From Sphingobacterium sp. CZ-2 (GTDB lineage: Bacteria; Bacteroidota; Bacteroidia; Sphingobacteriales; Sphingobacteriaceae): a DNA stretch of 64,000 nt. The stretch covers positions 2,728,001 to 2,792,000 of the forward strand of contig NZ_CP038159.1 in NCBI RefSeq assembly GCF_004526235.1, written 5' to 3'. The translations under genes were made by a program, and so were the position numbers. The notes beneath the pieces are model-generated. The model was not told where the DNA came from. It saw only the letters and a program-made list of their open reading frames with translations, and searched no databases. Of this stretch, positions 33,453-42,885 are shown one piece after another. The stretch's first letter is position 1. Each line of letters begins with the position of its first letter.

Positions 33453-33479
33453 GCCGATGCATGCATCGGCTTTTTTTTT
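33453..33479 (+). terminator. Rho-independent terminator
   Basis: A perfect 18-base palindrome GCCGATGCATGCATCGGC (33453-33470) is preceded by A residues and followed by nine T residues. It ends the transcript of the DUF6265/YciI-like gene and possibly of pckA-fbp. Confidence 0.85.
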
Positions 33480-33480
33480 A

Positions 33481-33606
33481 CGTCATTGCGAGGAGTTTTA
33501 CCGTCATTGCGAGGAGGTAGGACGAAGCAATCTTTCGATTAGTGTAAAGATTGCTTCGTTCCTCGCAATGACGCAGGGCTCGCAATGACGCCGTTTCGCA
33601 ATGACG
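33481..33606. repeat. CGTCATTGCGAGGA palindromic repeat array, locus 2
   Basis: Two forward words CGTCATTGCGAGGAG (33481 and 33502) lead into the hairpin ACGAAGCAATCTTT...AAAGATTGCTTCGT, then three reverse words ending in GCAATGACG. The hairpin core, including the ATTAG loop, is the same as at 11.49 kb. It fills the convergent gap between the terminator and the S46 peptidase stop at 33609. Confidence 0.85.
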
Positions 33607-33608
33607 GT

Positions 33609-35774
33609 TTAATTCTTAACCCCTAATTCCTTAATAATAAACTGCGCGTTATCCACTTTATCCGCGATCCACAACACATACCTAATATCAACCCCAATAG
33701 ATCTACTATAAGCTTCATTCCAGGCAAAGTCATTAATTGTCGCATCATAAGCTCTATCAAAGTTCACCCCGATCAATTCTCCATACGCATTCATAATAGG
33801 CGAGCCAGAGTTTCCACCAGTGGTATCCATATTATAAAGAATATTCACCGGAACATCATTGATCTCCTTTTTGAAATAATTTCCAAAATTCTTGCTCAAC
33901 CAATTCTCCTTAATAGCAGCTGGATACCTAAACTCCGGATCACCAGAATTTCCTTTTTCGATCAATCCACGGACAGTCGTAAATGGTTCCATATAAGTCG
34001 CATCAACAGGACTATACCCCTTAATATTCCCAAACGTCAAACGCAATGTCGAATTTGCATCCGGAATAAAATTCTTGGATTGGAACTTCTCTTTCACCGC
34101 TACATAATCCGCCATCAACTTATTCAAATTTCCTTCGCGACGTTTTTGTTCCTCCGCAAATGGTTTCATCTCCTTGTTCAATTCCTCTTGGAACTTCATC
34201 AATTCATCAGAATATGCTAAGAAGGTTTTGGCATCTTTCAACACCTGGCTATAAAACTGCTCCTTATTTCTCAATGCCGTCTCATCAAGCGCCTTATTGA
34301 TATACCCACTTGCCGCATCAGCAGATGCAAACCTATGGTTAGCCACAAAAGGCAAAGCATTTCCATCCTTTAATTGCGTAGCCTGAGCAAACATATAAGA
34401 AGCGATGGATTTATCCACATTCAGGTTATAGGCCTCGTAAAAAGGATCCATTTGCTTCTTGAAATTTTCTACATTATTTGCAAACATCTCCTGACGATTA
34501 TTGGCCGTTCCTTGTTGCATCAAGGCCTCCTTAAAGGAATTAGCCATTCTCGCCGCTTGCAATAAACGGATACCTCCATAAATCTGGTTGTACCACATCT
34601 CTTTTTCCGCATCTTGGAAAACCAATTGGTAATGCTTGTCAATATCCTGCATCAACGTTCCATATTGCGCTTTCAGTTCCGCATTCTTATTGATGAATTC
34701 CGTTAGTTCGGCATCTTCCTTTTTCTTGGTATTCACCAAGTCGATATTCCTTAAGCCTTTCAGTTTACCACGGTAATTTTTCATGGTATTGGCATTTCTT
34801 TTAATGCGTGTTGCCAATTCCAATTCAGTGGCTTTATCATCCTTTCCGGCCAACATCATCTGTTGGTTCTGGAAATCATACAAGTTAGAGGTATATGGCA
34901 ATAGAAATTGCTGTTGGTATTCCAAGTATTGGGAAGGACGATGACGGAAAGTACGTCCTGGATAACCCAAAATGAAAACAAAATCGTTTTCTGACACCCC
35001 TTTAGGATTGATTTTCAAGTGTTTTTTAGGTTGATAAGGCACATTGTCTTTCGAATATTTAGCTGATTTTCCATCCTTGCCTACGTAAGCACGTAAGAAA
35101 GAGAAATCTCCTGTATGTCTAGGCCAAACCCAGTTATCGGTTTCCCCACCAAACTCTCCAATATCCTGACGTGGAATATACACTAAGCGAACATCCTCAA
35201 TGGTCTTATAACGGAACAGCACATAGCTTTTTCCGATGAACATTTCCGATACTTCAGCTTTGATGCTTGGATCCTTACTTTCTGCTTGTTTGGCAAGTTC
35301 CACACGTTTCTTATTGATGATATCGATTCGCTGTACCGGGTCGGTAATATTGGAAACCGCATCCAGGATTTCTTTGGATACATCCTCGTAGGAGTCGGTG
35401 ATCCGGATGGTCAATCCTTTAGCCTCAATTTCCTGCTCATGGGAGTTGGCGACAAAACCATTCTCCAGGTAATTGTGTTCAGGGCTGGAAGCCAATTGCA
35501 CCGCGCTGAAAGCACAGTGGTGGTTGGTGATGATCAACCCGTTTGCTGATACAAAGGAACCGGAACAACCGCTAACCTGCACCAAGGCGTCAACCAAGCC
35601 GATACTTCCAGGATTATAAATGTCTTTTTCGCTGATTTTTAAACCGGCTTTTTTAAGGCCAGCCTTGCTCAATTCGCTCAAGGGGAACATCCCTTCATCA
35701 GGAATGGCTGAGTAATTAAAAACACCAGCAGCTAAAATGGCCGATAGAACACCGACTTTTAGGATTTTAAACAT
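33609..35774 (-). CDS. S46-family dipeptidyl peptidase (DPP11-like)
   Basis: 721 aa from the ATG at 35774, where the signal MFKILKVGVLSAILAAG begins; the frame is open 20 codons upstream. It is a chymotrypsin-fold serine exopeptidase of the periplasm. The catalytic His is in GLIITNHHCAFSAVQ, Asp lies in the WPRHTGDFSFLRAY region, and Ser is in TGGNSGSPIMNAYGEL. After the Ser comes IGVNFDRAYDA, with Arg at the position that is Arg in P. gingivalis DPP11 (Asp/Glu at P1) and Gly in DPP7. This predicts acidic P1 specificity. It shares direction with the barrel gene upstream, 65 bp away. Confidence 0.9.
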   Translation of the reverse strand: MFKILKVGVLSAILAAGVFNYSAIPDEGMFPLSELSKAGLKKAGLKISEKDIYNPGSIGLVDALVQVSGCSGSFVSANGLIITNHHCAFSAVQLASSPEHNYLENGFVANSHEQEIEAKGLTIRITDSYEDVSKEILDAVSNITDPVQRIDIINKKRVELAKQAESKDPSIKAEVSEMFIGKSYVLFRYKTIEDVRLVYIPRQDIGEFGGETDNWVWPRHTGDFSFLRAYVGKDGKSAKYSKDNVPYQPKKHLKINPKGVSENDFVFILGYPGRTFRHRPSQYLEYQQQFLLPYTSNLYDFQNQQMMLAGKDDKATELELATRIKRNANTMKNYRGKLKGLRNIDLVNTKKKEDAELTEFINKNAELKAQYGTLMQDIDKHYQLVFQDAEKEMWYNQIYGGIRLLQAARMANSFKEALMQQGTANNRQEMFANNVENFKKQMDPFYEAYNLNVDKSIASYMFAQATQLKDGNALPFVANHRFASADAASGYINKALDETALRNKEQFYSQVLKDAKTFLAYSDELMKFQEELNKEMKPFAEEQKRREGNLNKLMADYVAVKEKFQSKNFIPDANSTLRLTFGNIKGYSPVDATYMEPFTTVRGLIEKGNSGDPEFRYPAAIKENWLSKNFGNYFKKEINDVPVNILYNMDTTGGNSGSPIMNAYGELIGVNFDRAYDATINDFAWNEAYSRSIGVDIRYVLWIADKVDNAQFIIKELGVKN

Positions 35775-35839
35775 AGTATAAGATTTTAATTCATCCCAAA
35801 AATACGATTTTTTTCCCTTTGCAAGCTTCTTCATTTAAG

Positions 35840-38206
35840 CTAGTTCATGCGGTCCTGATCATTTTCAATAGCTTTGCTTTTTGCAGTTGAACCTTTCACA
35901 GTCGTTTTCCCCAATTTATAGGTTAGGCTGAGGAAGTACATCGCTCCACGACCGCGATTTTTGTTTTCATAGAAAATCCCGTTTTGGATAGTCTTAGCAT
36001 GCCATCTATAAAGACTGAACAAATCTACCCCTTGAATTTTTGCAGCTAACTGGTTATTCAGAAAGCTCTTGGAAAATGATACGTTGAAAGAATAGATTGG
36101 CGCGACCTCATAGATACCCATAGTGGAGGTATAGGAAAATTGATGACTCAATTCTGCCATGTATTTTTTCGGAAGCTTAAAAGAAGAAGAACTGTTGAAC
36201 GAGAAGGCTGGACCACTTTTTTGGAAATCATCCTTCCTGATATTCAATTGAGCAACTTGGACCTGTAAAGTACTATTCCACCATTTTGTAAAGGCAACAG
36301 GGATATAAGCGGAGGCCATCCACGCAGATGTTAACCCATAATTCTCATATTTACTGACAATCACATCCTCATCTCGATCGTAGTATACATTGTGGTCACC
36401 TCTATTTTCCATATAAGCCAAGGTGAACATGTATTTGCTTTTAAAAAAATGCTGTAGCGCGATAGATTGTGTGTAGGAAGGTTTTAGATAAGGATTTCCT
36501 TCGGATGCACTGTAAATATCACTATAGTACCGAAAGGGGTTGAGGGTTCTAAAACTAGGTCGATCAATGCTCCTGGAATAACCCAAGGAGAGATTATGGT
36601 TTTTATTTAGCGCATAGTTTAGATTGACTTTTGGTAATAGATCAAAATAAGATTGTTTATGAATCAGATTGGTGCTGATGGATTTTCCTGTTGTTTGGGT
36701 ATGTTCAGCCCTCAACCCCAATTGAGCAGAGAACTTTTCTGAGAATGCCGTACTTAAGTCCAGGTATGCGGCAGTTACATTTTCAGAATATTGAAACCTG
36801 TCTTCTTGGAGCGTTGGGATTTGGTTTTGGCTATCGGTTAAGGTTTCAAATCGATTGAAATTATCGGTTTGAATATCTGTTAATTTAGCGCCGACCTCCA
36901 ATGCGTATTTTTTCCACAAAAGATCTTCATAATCCAAGGTCATGGAAAGGACTTTGTTATCCAGGTCAAGGTTATTTAAACGATCTCTATAGACCTGTTG
37001 GTTTAGGCTTGTCTGGTATCTATTGTCTCCCAAATTGTTGCTCCAGGCATAGTCTGAATTAAACATCAACTTGCTGCTTTCTGAAAAGGTATTGGTATAA
37101 TTGAAACTTAATAAATCTCGATTATGATGAACATCTCCTGTATTATGATCATTGAAAATCTTTAGCCCGTTTTCTAGTTCATTTCGCTGGCTCTCACTAA
37201 GCTGATCCGAAAGTTTATTGCCCGTATTTTTACTATATACCAATCCTAATGTGTTTTTCTTGTTCAGGAAATAGTCTAATGAAAATTTTCCGTAGGAAGA
37301 ATTGTTTTTGGAAAGGGAATGAAATTCTTGGAATAGGGAATAATTATCTGCACGTTGTTCCGTAGTTCCCTGAACAGGAGATTTATCAAAATTGGCGCCC
37401 AAGGAAGTAGAGAAGGCTATTTTTTGGTTTCTATAATTAAAAGTCCCACTGCCCTTTACATCGGGTTGTTGTCCATAGCCAGCAGTGGTGGAAAGTACGG
37501 TATTCCAACCGTGGCTCTTATCTTTTTTGGTGATAATATTGATTACGGCAGCCGCTTCATATTTTGCAGAAGGAGAATGGATAAGTTCTATTTTTTCGAT
37601 GGTTCCTCCCTGAAAATTGTTGAGGTATTGATAAACTTGGTTGCCCTCGAGATAGGTTCTTTTGCCATCTACCAAGAAAAGGACTTTTTTTCCTTGAAGT
37701 TTCACACTTTCCTGTTGCATATCTACAAAAACTCCAGGAGCTTTGCCCAATAGGTCAATAGCGGAACTTGTCTGCACCAATGGCGTATTTTCCACATTAA
37801 AAATTGTCTTACCCAATTTAGCCTCAACAGTAGGTTTTCGGCCAGTAACGGTGATTGTTTGTATGCTCGTTTGGGAAGCAGCATTCAACATGAGAACTAA
37901 CGGATTGTTACTCTCCAATGTAGCGATTTCCTGTATGAGCTTTTCATACCCAACCGCCGTAATCTGTAATTGTTTCGCGTTAGGTCGTTCCAGTTGAATC
38001 TGAAATTCGCCCCGCTCATCACTTATAGCATAATCTATTATTTTCTGGGCAGAATCTACCAACTGTATCGTGACGTAGGGAATGACTTCGTTTGATTTGT
38101 TTATAAGTTTTCCTTTTCTCAGGTTTTGCGCATTTGCTACTGAATATAAGCCTAGTAACAAACCCAGAACAATTATTATCAATAGTTTTGATTTCGGATA
38201 ATTCAT
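35840..38206 (-). CDS. OMP_b-brl_3-type outer-membrane receptor with regulatory-like domain
   Basis: 788 aa. The signal peptide ends SVANAQ. An N-terminal carboxypeptidase-regulatory-like domain (LRKGKLINKSNEVIPYVTIQ) is followed by a TonB-plug-like part (ITVTGRKPTVEAKLGKTIF, APGVFVDMQQESVKLQGKKV, IEKIELIHSPSAKYEA, INIITKKDK) and a C-terminal barrel with the NKNHNLSLGYSRSIDRPSFR motif typical of OMP_b-brl_3. The substrate is unknown. It is divergent from a LytS/LytTR signalling cluster over 139 bp, a setting often seen for this family, so that cluster may control it. Confidence 0.87.
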   Translation of the reverse strand: MNYPKSKLLIIIVLGLLLGLYSVANAQNLRKGKLINKSNEVIPYVTIQLVDSAQKIIDYAISDERGEFQIQLERPNAKQLQITAVGYEKLIQEIATLESNNPLVLMLNAASQTSIQTITVTGRKPTVEAKLGKTIFNVENTPLVQTSSAIDLLGKAPGVFVDMQQESVKLQGKKVLFLVDGKRTYLEGNQVYQYLNNFQGGTIEKIELIHSPSAKYEAAAVINIITKKDKSHGWNTVLSTTAGYGQQPDVKGSGTFNYRNQKIAFSTSLGANFDKSPVQGTTEQRADNYSLFQEFHSLSKNNSSYGKFSLDYFLNKKNTLGLVYSKNTGNKLSDQLSESQRNELENGLKIFNDHNTGDVHHNRDLLSFNYTNTFSESSKLMFNSDYAWSNNLGDNRYQTSLNQQVYRDRLNNLDLDNKVLSMTLDYEDLLWKKYALEVGAKLTDIQTDNFNRFETLTDSQNQIPTLQEDRFQYSENVTAAYLDLSTAFSEKFSAQLGLRAEHTQTTGKSISTNLIHKQSYFDLLPKVNLNYALNKNHNLSLGYSRSIDRPSFRTLNPFRYYSDIYSASEGNPYLKPSYTQSIALQHFFKSKYMFTLAYMENRGDHNVYYDRDEDVIVSKYENYGLTSAWMASAYIPVAFTKWWNSTLQVQVAQLNIRKDDFQKSGPAFSFNSSSSFKLPKKYMAELSHQFSYTSTMGIYEVAPIYSFNVSFSKSFLNNQLAAKIQGVDLFSLYRWHAKTIQNGIFYENKNRGRGAMYFLSLTYKLGKTTVKGSTAKSKAIENDQDRMN

Positions 38207-38345
38207 ATGGTTTTAATTTTCAATTAATGTTAGAGTTTAATTATCTTGCAAGGCGTTTATAACCGAACGCAATCGTATTGATCTCAAATTTTAACAGAAA
38301 AGATTTCATATTATAAATTAATACACCAATGGAACTATTTGACTG

Positions 38346-39293
38346 ATGAACGTAGGAAATGGGATGACGAATAAATTGGGTAAAATTGGTTTACACCTCG
38401 GTTTATGGTTCTTAATATGGGGGCTGGAAATTGGGAATGTCGCACTTGCTGGCGTAACGATTACCAGCCAACATGTGATCAATTTATGGAGCAATACCTT
38501 ATTTGCCTATCTTTTTATTGGCTTCGTTTTTCCAAGTTATTTGAAGGAAAAATCTATCGGGAATATGGTTATTCGGGGAATGATGATTTTCCTGCTCTTT
38601 CTCGCCTGGAAATATGGGGTTACCACTTATTTTTCCAATAGGATGGCTAATGTGGCGGTTAGCCCAGCGATTTCCTTTAATTTCGTTATCATTCATCTTT
38701 ATAGGTTTATTGTTTATGTTTTATATGCTGCAGGATTATGGTATTTTACCACTTACCGACATAACCGATATAAAAGGGATTTGAAGAAATTGGAACTTCA
38801 ACAATTAAGGACCGTGATGCTTCAAGCGGAAATAAATAGTCTGCAGGCACAAATAAATCCACATTTTCTTTTCAATACCCTGAACTTTATGTTCTCCAGA
38901 ACGATTGCATCGGACAATCCGAATATTAGTCAGACCATTTTATCTGTTTCTGATTCTCTACGTTATATGCTTAAAACAGGTGGTACCAAACAACTTGTTA
39001 CTTTGAGCGAGGAAATTCATCAACTGGAAAAAGTAATGGCTATTTATCGTTTACAAACTGGAAATGATTTACAGTTAAACATAGAAAACAACAGTGAAAT
39101 TAAAGAGGTAATCATTCCTCCCTATCTACTTATATCCATGCTGGAGAAAGTCCTTCATCCCTATCATCCAAGCATACCAAGCTTTTTGTTCTCCTTTCAA
39201 ATCAATGATCTGGATAAGGAACATGGGGAAATTGTATGTCAGGTAAGTGGGGAAAAGGAGCTTACTCTTAACTATACGAATATGATCAAATGA
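38346..39293 (+). CDS. LytS/YehU-type sensor histidine kinase with degenerate ATPase end
   Basis: 315 aa. Four or so membrane helices fill residues 15-135. The His-kinase motif follows: LQAQINPHFLFNTLNFMFSR with His173. The C-terminal part should be the ATP-binding domain, but the usual PLVENAIKHG box reads SMLEKVLHPYHP and no DxGxG glycine box follows; the protein just ends. It is thus short and probably unable to bind ATP alone. Its TGA stop overlaps the next start (ATGA), so the regulator is translation-coupled. Confidence 0.8.
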   Translation: MNVGNGMTNKLGKIGLHLGLWFLIWGLEIGNVALAGVTITSQHVINLWSNTLFAYLFIGFVFPSYLKEKSIGNMVIRGMMIFLLFLAWKYGVTTYFSNRMANVAVSPAISFNFVIIHLYRFIVYVLYAAGLWYFTTYRHNRYKRDLKKLELQQLRTVMLQAEINSLQAQINPHFLFNTLNFMFSRTIASDNPNISQTILSVSDSLRYMLKTGGTKQLVTLSEEIHQLEKVMAIYRLQTGNDLQLNIENNSEIKEVIIPPYLLISMLEKVLHPYHPSIPSFLFSFQINDLDKEHGEIVCQVSGEKELTLNYTNMIK

Positions 39294-39976
39294 ATTGTAT
39301 AATTATTGATGATGAACAACATGCTATCGATGTCATAGAGGCATATTGTAAAAAAATATCCTATATAAACGTGTTAGGGACATTTCATGATCCATTGGAA
39401 GCCGTCATGTTGTTGAAAACAGAAAAGATTGATGTTGTTTTTTTGGATATAAACATGCGTAGCATTTCAGGGATCGATTTTATGAAAGCTTAGCCGATCA
39501 AACATGTCATTCTTACAACCGCCTTTTCCACTTATGCCATTGAGTCTTATGAATTAGGGGTAATAGATTATCTGTTAAAGCCGATTGCATTTGATCGTTT
39601 TTTGAAAGCCTTAGAGAAAATCCCCCACGAAAAACAACCGGTAGAAGAGGACTTTTTCTATGTGAAAACGGACCGGGATAAATTGGTCAAATTAACTTTT
39701 TCGGAGATCAAATTTATAGAAGGTCTGAAAAATTATGTAAGCATGCAGACCAAGAAAGATAAATTGATCACCTTACTGACGATGAAGGAATTGTTGAAAA
39801 ATCTTCCTGCTTCCAAATTTATTCAAGTTCATAAATCATTTATCATTAACCTCGATTTTTTCGAATCCTTATCTGGGAATCGGATAAAGCTGATCGATGA
39901 TGATGTAGAAATTCCTATTGGAAATGCGTTCAAGAATGATTTCATGGTCCACTTAAAAAAGTTTACGATTGGTTAG
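39290..39976 (+). pseudogene. LytTR response regulator interrupted by an in-frame TAG
   Basis: One frame of 228 codons covers a receiver domain (MNCIIIDDEQHAIDV, phospho-acceptor Asp53 in VVFLDINM, LTTAFSTYAIESYELG, YLLKPI) and a LytTR DNA-binding domain (FFYVKTDRDKLVKLTFSEIK, LKNYVSMQTKKDKLITLLTM, FIQVHKSFIINLDFFES). TAG at 39491-39493, after FMKA and before PIKHVILTT, splits it inside the receiver. No shift in frame occurs, so one base change restores it. A restart downstream would give only the DNA-binding half. It may be a true nonsense mutation or a sequencing error. The rest shows no decay. Confidence 0.8.
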
Positions 39977-39979
39977 GGA

Positions 39980-41020
39980 ATGGAAAGAAAGTACATCCTA
40001 TTTCATGTATTGTTTTGGCTCGTTTATGGCCTCTTAGAACTCTATATCGCTAAGATTTCAATGGGGTTAACCGGGTTTAGGATGGATTATGCATTGTCCT
40101 TAATAGTCGATTATTCGATGCTGTACTTAGGGGTATTCTACCTATTTCCTCAAAATCATAAAAACCCCAAAATAGGTTGGGTAATCCTCTATTTTCTAAG
40201 TTTTTTCTTCCTTTTTTGCCTGCTAAGATTGGTTACCGTATGGTTTCTTCAAACCTTTAATTTTGAAACGGTATTAACTTTCGATAACTATTGGAGCTTT
40301 TTATTTTTCGGATCCCAAAGGTACCTCCAAATCGCATTTATTGCCAGCTTTTTTTGGTATTACCGAATGAACCGGAAAACAGAGAAGAGCATGCTGGAAG
40401 ACCAATTGCTTCAGCAACAATTGGAGAATAATATCCTAGAGGAAAAGATGAGGTCGATGCGATTACAAGTTTCCCATAGTTTTTTTCCAAAAACTCTCCA
40501 ATATTTGATTAAAGAATCGGAAAAGGAAGAGGACCAAGCTATTCATCAATCTTTTCAATTATTAGATGAGGTATGGAATTATGGCATCCGGACGACTGGC
40601 ACTGATCATTTCGTCCGTTTAGCTGATGAATGGAAATACATCCATAATTTACATGCCTTGAATACATTAAGATTCAATCAGGAATGTTTTGTGGATTTCC
40701 ATGCTGATCCTGCCGTAATGGATGTACAGATTCCGAAGAATATGTTATTGACGCTATACGAGAATATCATGAAGTATGCCGATTATCAGAACAAACAGCA
40801 TCCCGTTCAATTCTGGGTGGAACAGAAAAATGGGGAGATTGTATTGGAGGTAGAAAATCTGAAAAATGGAAAAATTCCATTTCAAGAGGGTGGAAGTTTT
40901 CGTATTGGACATCAATATATTAAATCAGTGCTCGTCTATAATTTTCCTGATTCGCATCGTTTTGAGGTAAAAGAAGATGGACATCGATTTAAAGTTTCCA
41001 TTCAGTTTCCATTTCGATAA
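39980..41020 (+). CDS. Second LytS-type sensor kinase with altered His box
   Basis: 346 aa, starting 3 bp after the regulator stop. Membrane helices fill residues 8-130, and a coiled region (LEDQLLQQQLENNILEEKM) leads to the His box. Where the family has QINPHFLFNTL this protein has QVSHSFFPKTL, so the His (166) is one place off and the Pro and Asn are gone. The ATPase part keeps an ENIMKYA box similar to ENAIKHG, but no clear glycine-rich boxes. It is likely a pseudokinase or a partner of the first kinase. The sequence is free of stops. Confidence 0.75.
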   Translation: MERKYILFHVLFWLVYGLLELYIAKISMGLTGFRMDYALSLIVDYSMLYLGVFYLFPQNHKNPKIGWVILYFLSFFFLFCLLRLVTVWFLQTFNFETVLTFDNYWSFLFFGSQRYLQIAFIASFFWYYRMNRKTEKSMLEDQLLQQQLENNILEEKMRSMRLQVSHSFFPKTLQYLIKESEKEEDQAIHQSFQLLDEVWNYGIRTTGTDHFVRLADEWKYIHNLHALNTLRFNQECFVDFHADPAVMDVQIPKNMLLTLYENIMKYADYQNKQHPVQFWVEQKNGEIVLEVENLKNGKIPFQEGGSFRIGHQYIKSVLVYNFPDSHRFEVKEDGHRFKVSIQFPFR

Positions 41021-41060
41021 TTCCAATAGGGATTTATAAGGCTTTCCGATACATAGTTTC

Positions 41061-41068
41061 TATATTTG
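41061..41068 (+). promoter_or_regulatory. Candidate -7 box for the ClC gene
   Basis: TATATTTG followed by CAG fits TAnnTTTG. It ends 18 bp before the ATG at 41087. It argues against the TTG start at 41066, which lies inside the box. No -33 TTTG was found. Confidence 0.45.
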
Positions 41069-41086
41069 CAGTTAAATGCTGATAAC

Positions 41087-42877
41087 ATGCGAGAAAAGCT
41101 GCTGAGAAAACTGGAATACATCAATAAATGGCGAATGCAAAAAATTTCCAATCGGAATTTTATTATTGTATTGGCTTTTTTGGTGGGTATTGTTGGGGGA
41201 TTGGCAGCGGCATTGTTAAAAGGACTTACCCATTTTATTGCATCGACCCTTCAGGACGATATTGAATGGCACTATAAGTATGGATTATACTTGATCTTTC
41301 CATTGATCGGTATTTTCCTTTCGGTTGTTTATGTTCGGAAATTTATAAAGGATAAAAAGCTGGAGCATGGTATCACACCGATTATCTATTCCATCTCACG
41401 AAAGTCCAGCCGAATCTCCATTCATAATATCTATTCCCAAATTATTACCAGTGCGGTTACTGTGGGTTTTGGAGGTTCTTCCGGTTTGGAAGCGCCGATT
41501 GCCTATAGCGGATCAGCAATTGGATCCAATATCGGTCGTTTCTTCGGATTGAGCTATAAAGAGGTTACCATGTTGCTGGCTTGTGGTGCTGCAGCAGGGA
41601 TTTCGGGCGCTTTTAATTCCCCTGTGGCAGGGATGATCTTTGCCATCGAGATCCTATTATCTGAATTTTCCATTCCGGTATTTATCCCGCTTTTAATCTC
41701 CTCGGCATTGGCTGCGGTTGTTTCGAGGATCTTATACAGTGAGCCGTTGTTTCATACCACGACTACGGGCTGGGAGGTCGAGTCTATCTTCTTTTACCTG
41801 ATTCTGGCCGTGTTGATCGGACTTTTTACGATCTACTTTTCTAAAACCAGTCAGATGGTCAAGAATTGGTTCGGGAAGATCAAGAATCCGTATAATAAGG
41901 TTTGGATTTCGGGGATCAGTTTGGGCTTGATGATCTTTATGTTTCCGGCCTTATATGGAGAGGGATATATCAGCATTCAGCAGATCTTGGACGGTCGTTT
42001 TGATTCCATTGTCAAGAATTCGCTCTTTGCAGAATTTAAGGATATCTGGTGGGTGGTATTGTGTTATACGGTATTGACGCTGTTTGCAAAATCCTTTGCG
42101 GCGTTATTTACGATCAATGGGGGAGGAAACGGTGGTGTGTTTGGTCCGAGTTTGGTGATGGGTGGTTTATTGGGTTTTGCTTTCGCATTTGGGGTGAACC
42201 AAACGGGAATTGTGCAATTGAATGTGCCGAACTTTGTGATGGCAGGGATGGCAGGAGCATTAGCGGGTGTCATGCATGCACCTCTGACGGGGATATTTTT
42301 GATTGCAGAAATTACAGGGGGATATACCTTGATGGTGCCTTTGATGTTGGTGGCTTCGATTTCCTATTTTATCAATAGGGCAGCGATGAAGCATTCGATC
42401 TATACGAAGGTGTTGGCGGAGTCGGGAGATTTGATTTCCTATGAGGATAAGGATCGGACGGTGATCAGTATGATGAAACTGCGGTATATTCTGGAGACTA
42501 ATTTTGTGGTGTTGAGGCCGGAAGAAACGCCGGTTCAGCGGAAATCGGATATCATACATTCGAAGAGGAATATTTTTCCGATTGTGGATGATAAGGGGAA
42601 GTTGTTGGGGATAATTTATAGTGAGCGGTTGTTTTCGATTTTGTTGGATGAGGCGGAAGGGAAGGATAAGACCTTTGCGGTGTTGGCGCAGAAACCAGCG
42701 GATATTATCGATGAATCGGAGAATATGGAACGGGTAATGGGAAAAATGAATAAGGATGATGTGTGGATATTGCCGGTAGTTAATAAGGATAATCAATATT
42801 TAGGCTTTGTATCGAAGTCTTCGGTTTTTAATAAGTATAGAAGCTTGCTGATTAGGCAAGGGCAGTATTTGGAGTGA
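41087..42877 (+). CDS. ClC-family chloride channel/transporter with CBS domains
   Basis: 596 aa from the ATG at 41087. About ten to twelve hydrophobic segments are present. ClC signatures: TVGFGGSSGLEAPIAYSGSA, with the gating Glu in GLEAP in place of GREGP, AAGISGAFNSPVAGMIFAIE, and GGGNGGVFGPSLVMGG (GxFxP). The C-terminal 150 residues (LRYILETNFVVLRPEETPV, NIFPIVDDKGKLLGIIYS, and VWILPVVNKDNQYLGFVSKS) form a CBS pair. It likely moves chloride or a related anion across the inner membrane. It is monocistronic; a long palindromic repeat array follows. Confidence 0.92.
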   Translation: MREKLLRKLEYINKWRMQKISNRNFIIVLAFLVGIVGGLAAALLKGLTHFIASTLQDDIEWHYKYGLYLIFPLIGIFLSVVYVRKFIKDKKLEHGITPIIYSISRKSSRISIHNIYSQIITSAVTVGFGGSSGLEAPIAYSGSAIGSNIGRFFGLSYKEVTMLLACGAAAGISGAFNSPVAGMIFAIEILLSEFSIPVFIPLLISSALAAVVSRILYSEPLFHTTTTGWEVESIFFYLILAVLIGLFTIYFSKTSQMVKNWFGKIKNPYNKVWISGISLGLMIFMFPALYGEGYISIQQILDGRFDSIVKNSLFAEFKDIWWVVLCYTVLTLFAKSFAALFTINGGGNGGVFGPSLVMGGLLGFAFAFGVNQTGIVQLNVPNFVMAGMAGALAGVMHAPLTGIFLIAEITGGYTLMVPLMLVASISYFINRAAMKHSIYTKVLAESGDLISYEDKDRTVISMMKLRYILETNFVVLRPEETPVQRKSDIIHSKRNIFPIVDDKGKLLGIIYSERLFSILLDEAEGKDKTFAVLAQKPADIIDESENMERVMGKMNKDDVWILPVVNKDNQYLGFVSKSSVFNKYRSLLIRQGQYLE

Positions 42878-42885
42878 TACGCCTT

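Noticed and set aside
42260..42796. 178-aa minus-strand His/Arg-rich frame
   Set aside because: It is the antisense shadow of the ClC CBS region, caused by purine-rich codon use in that gene.
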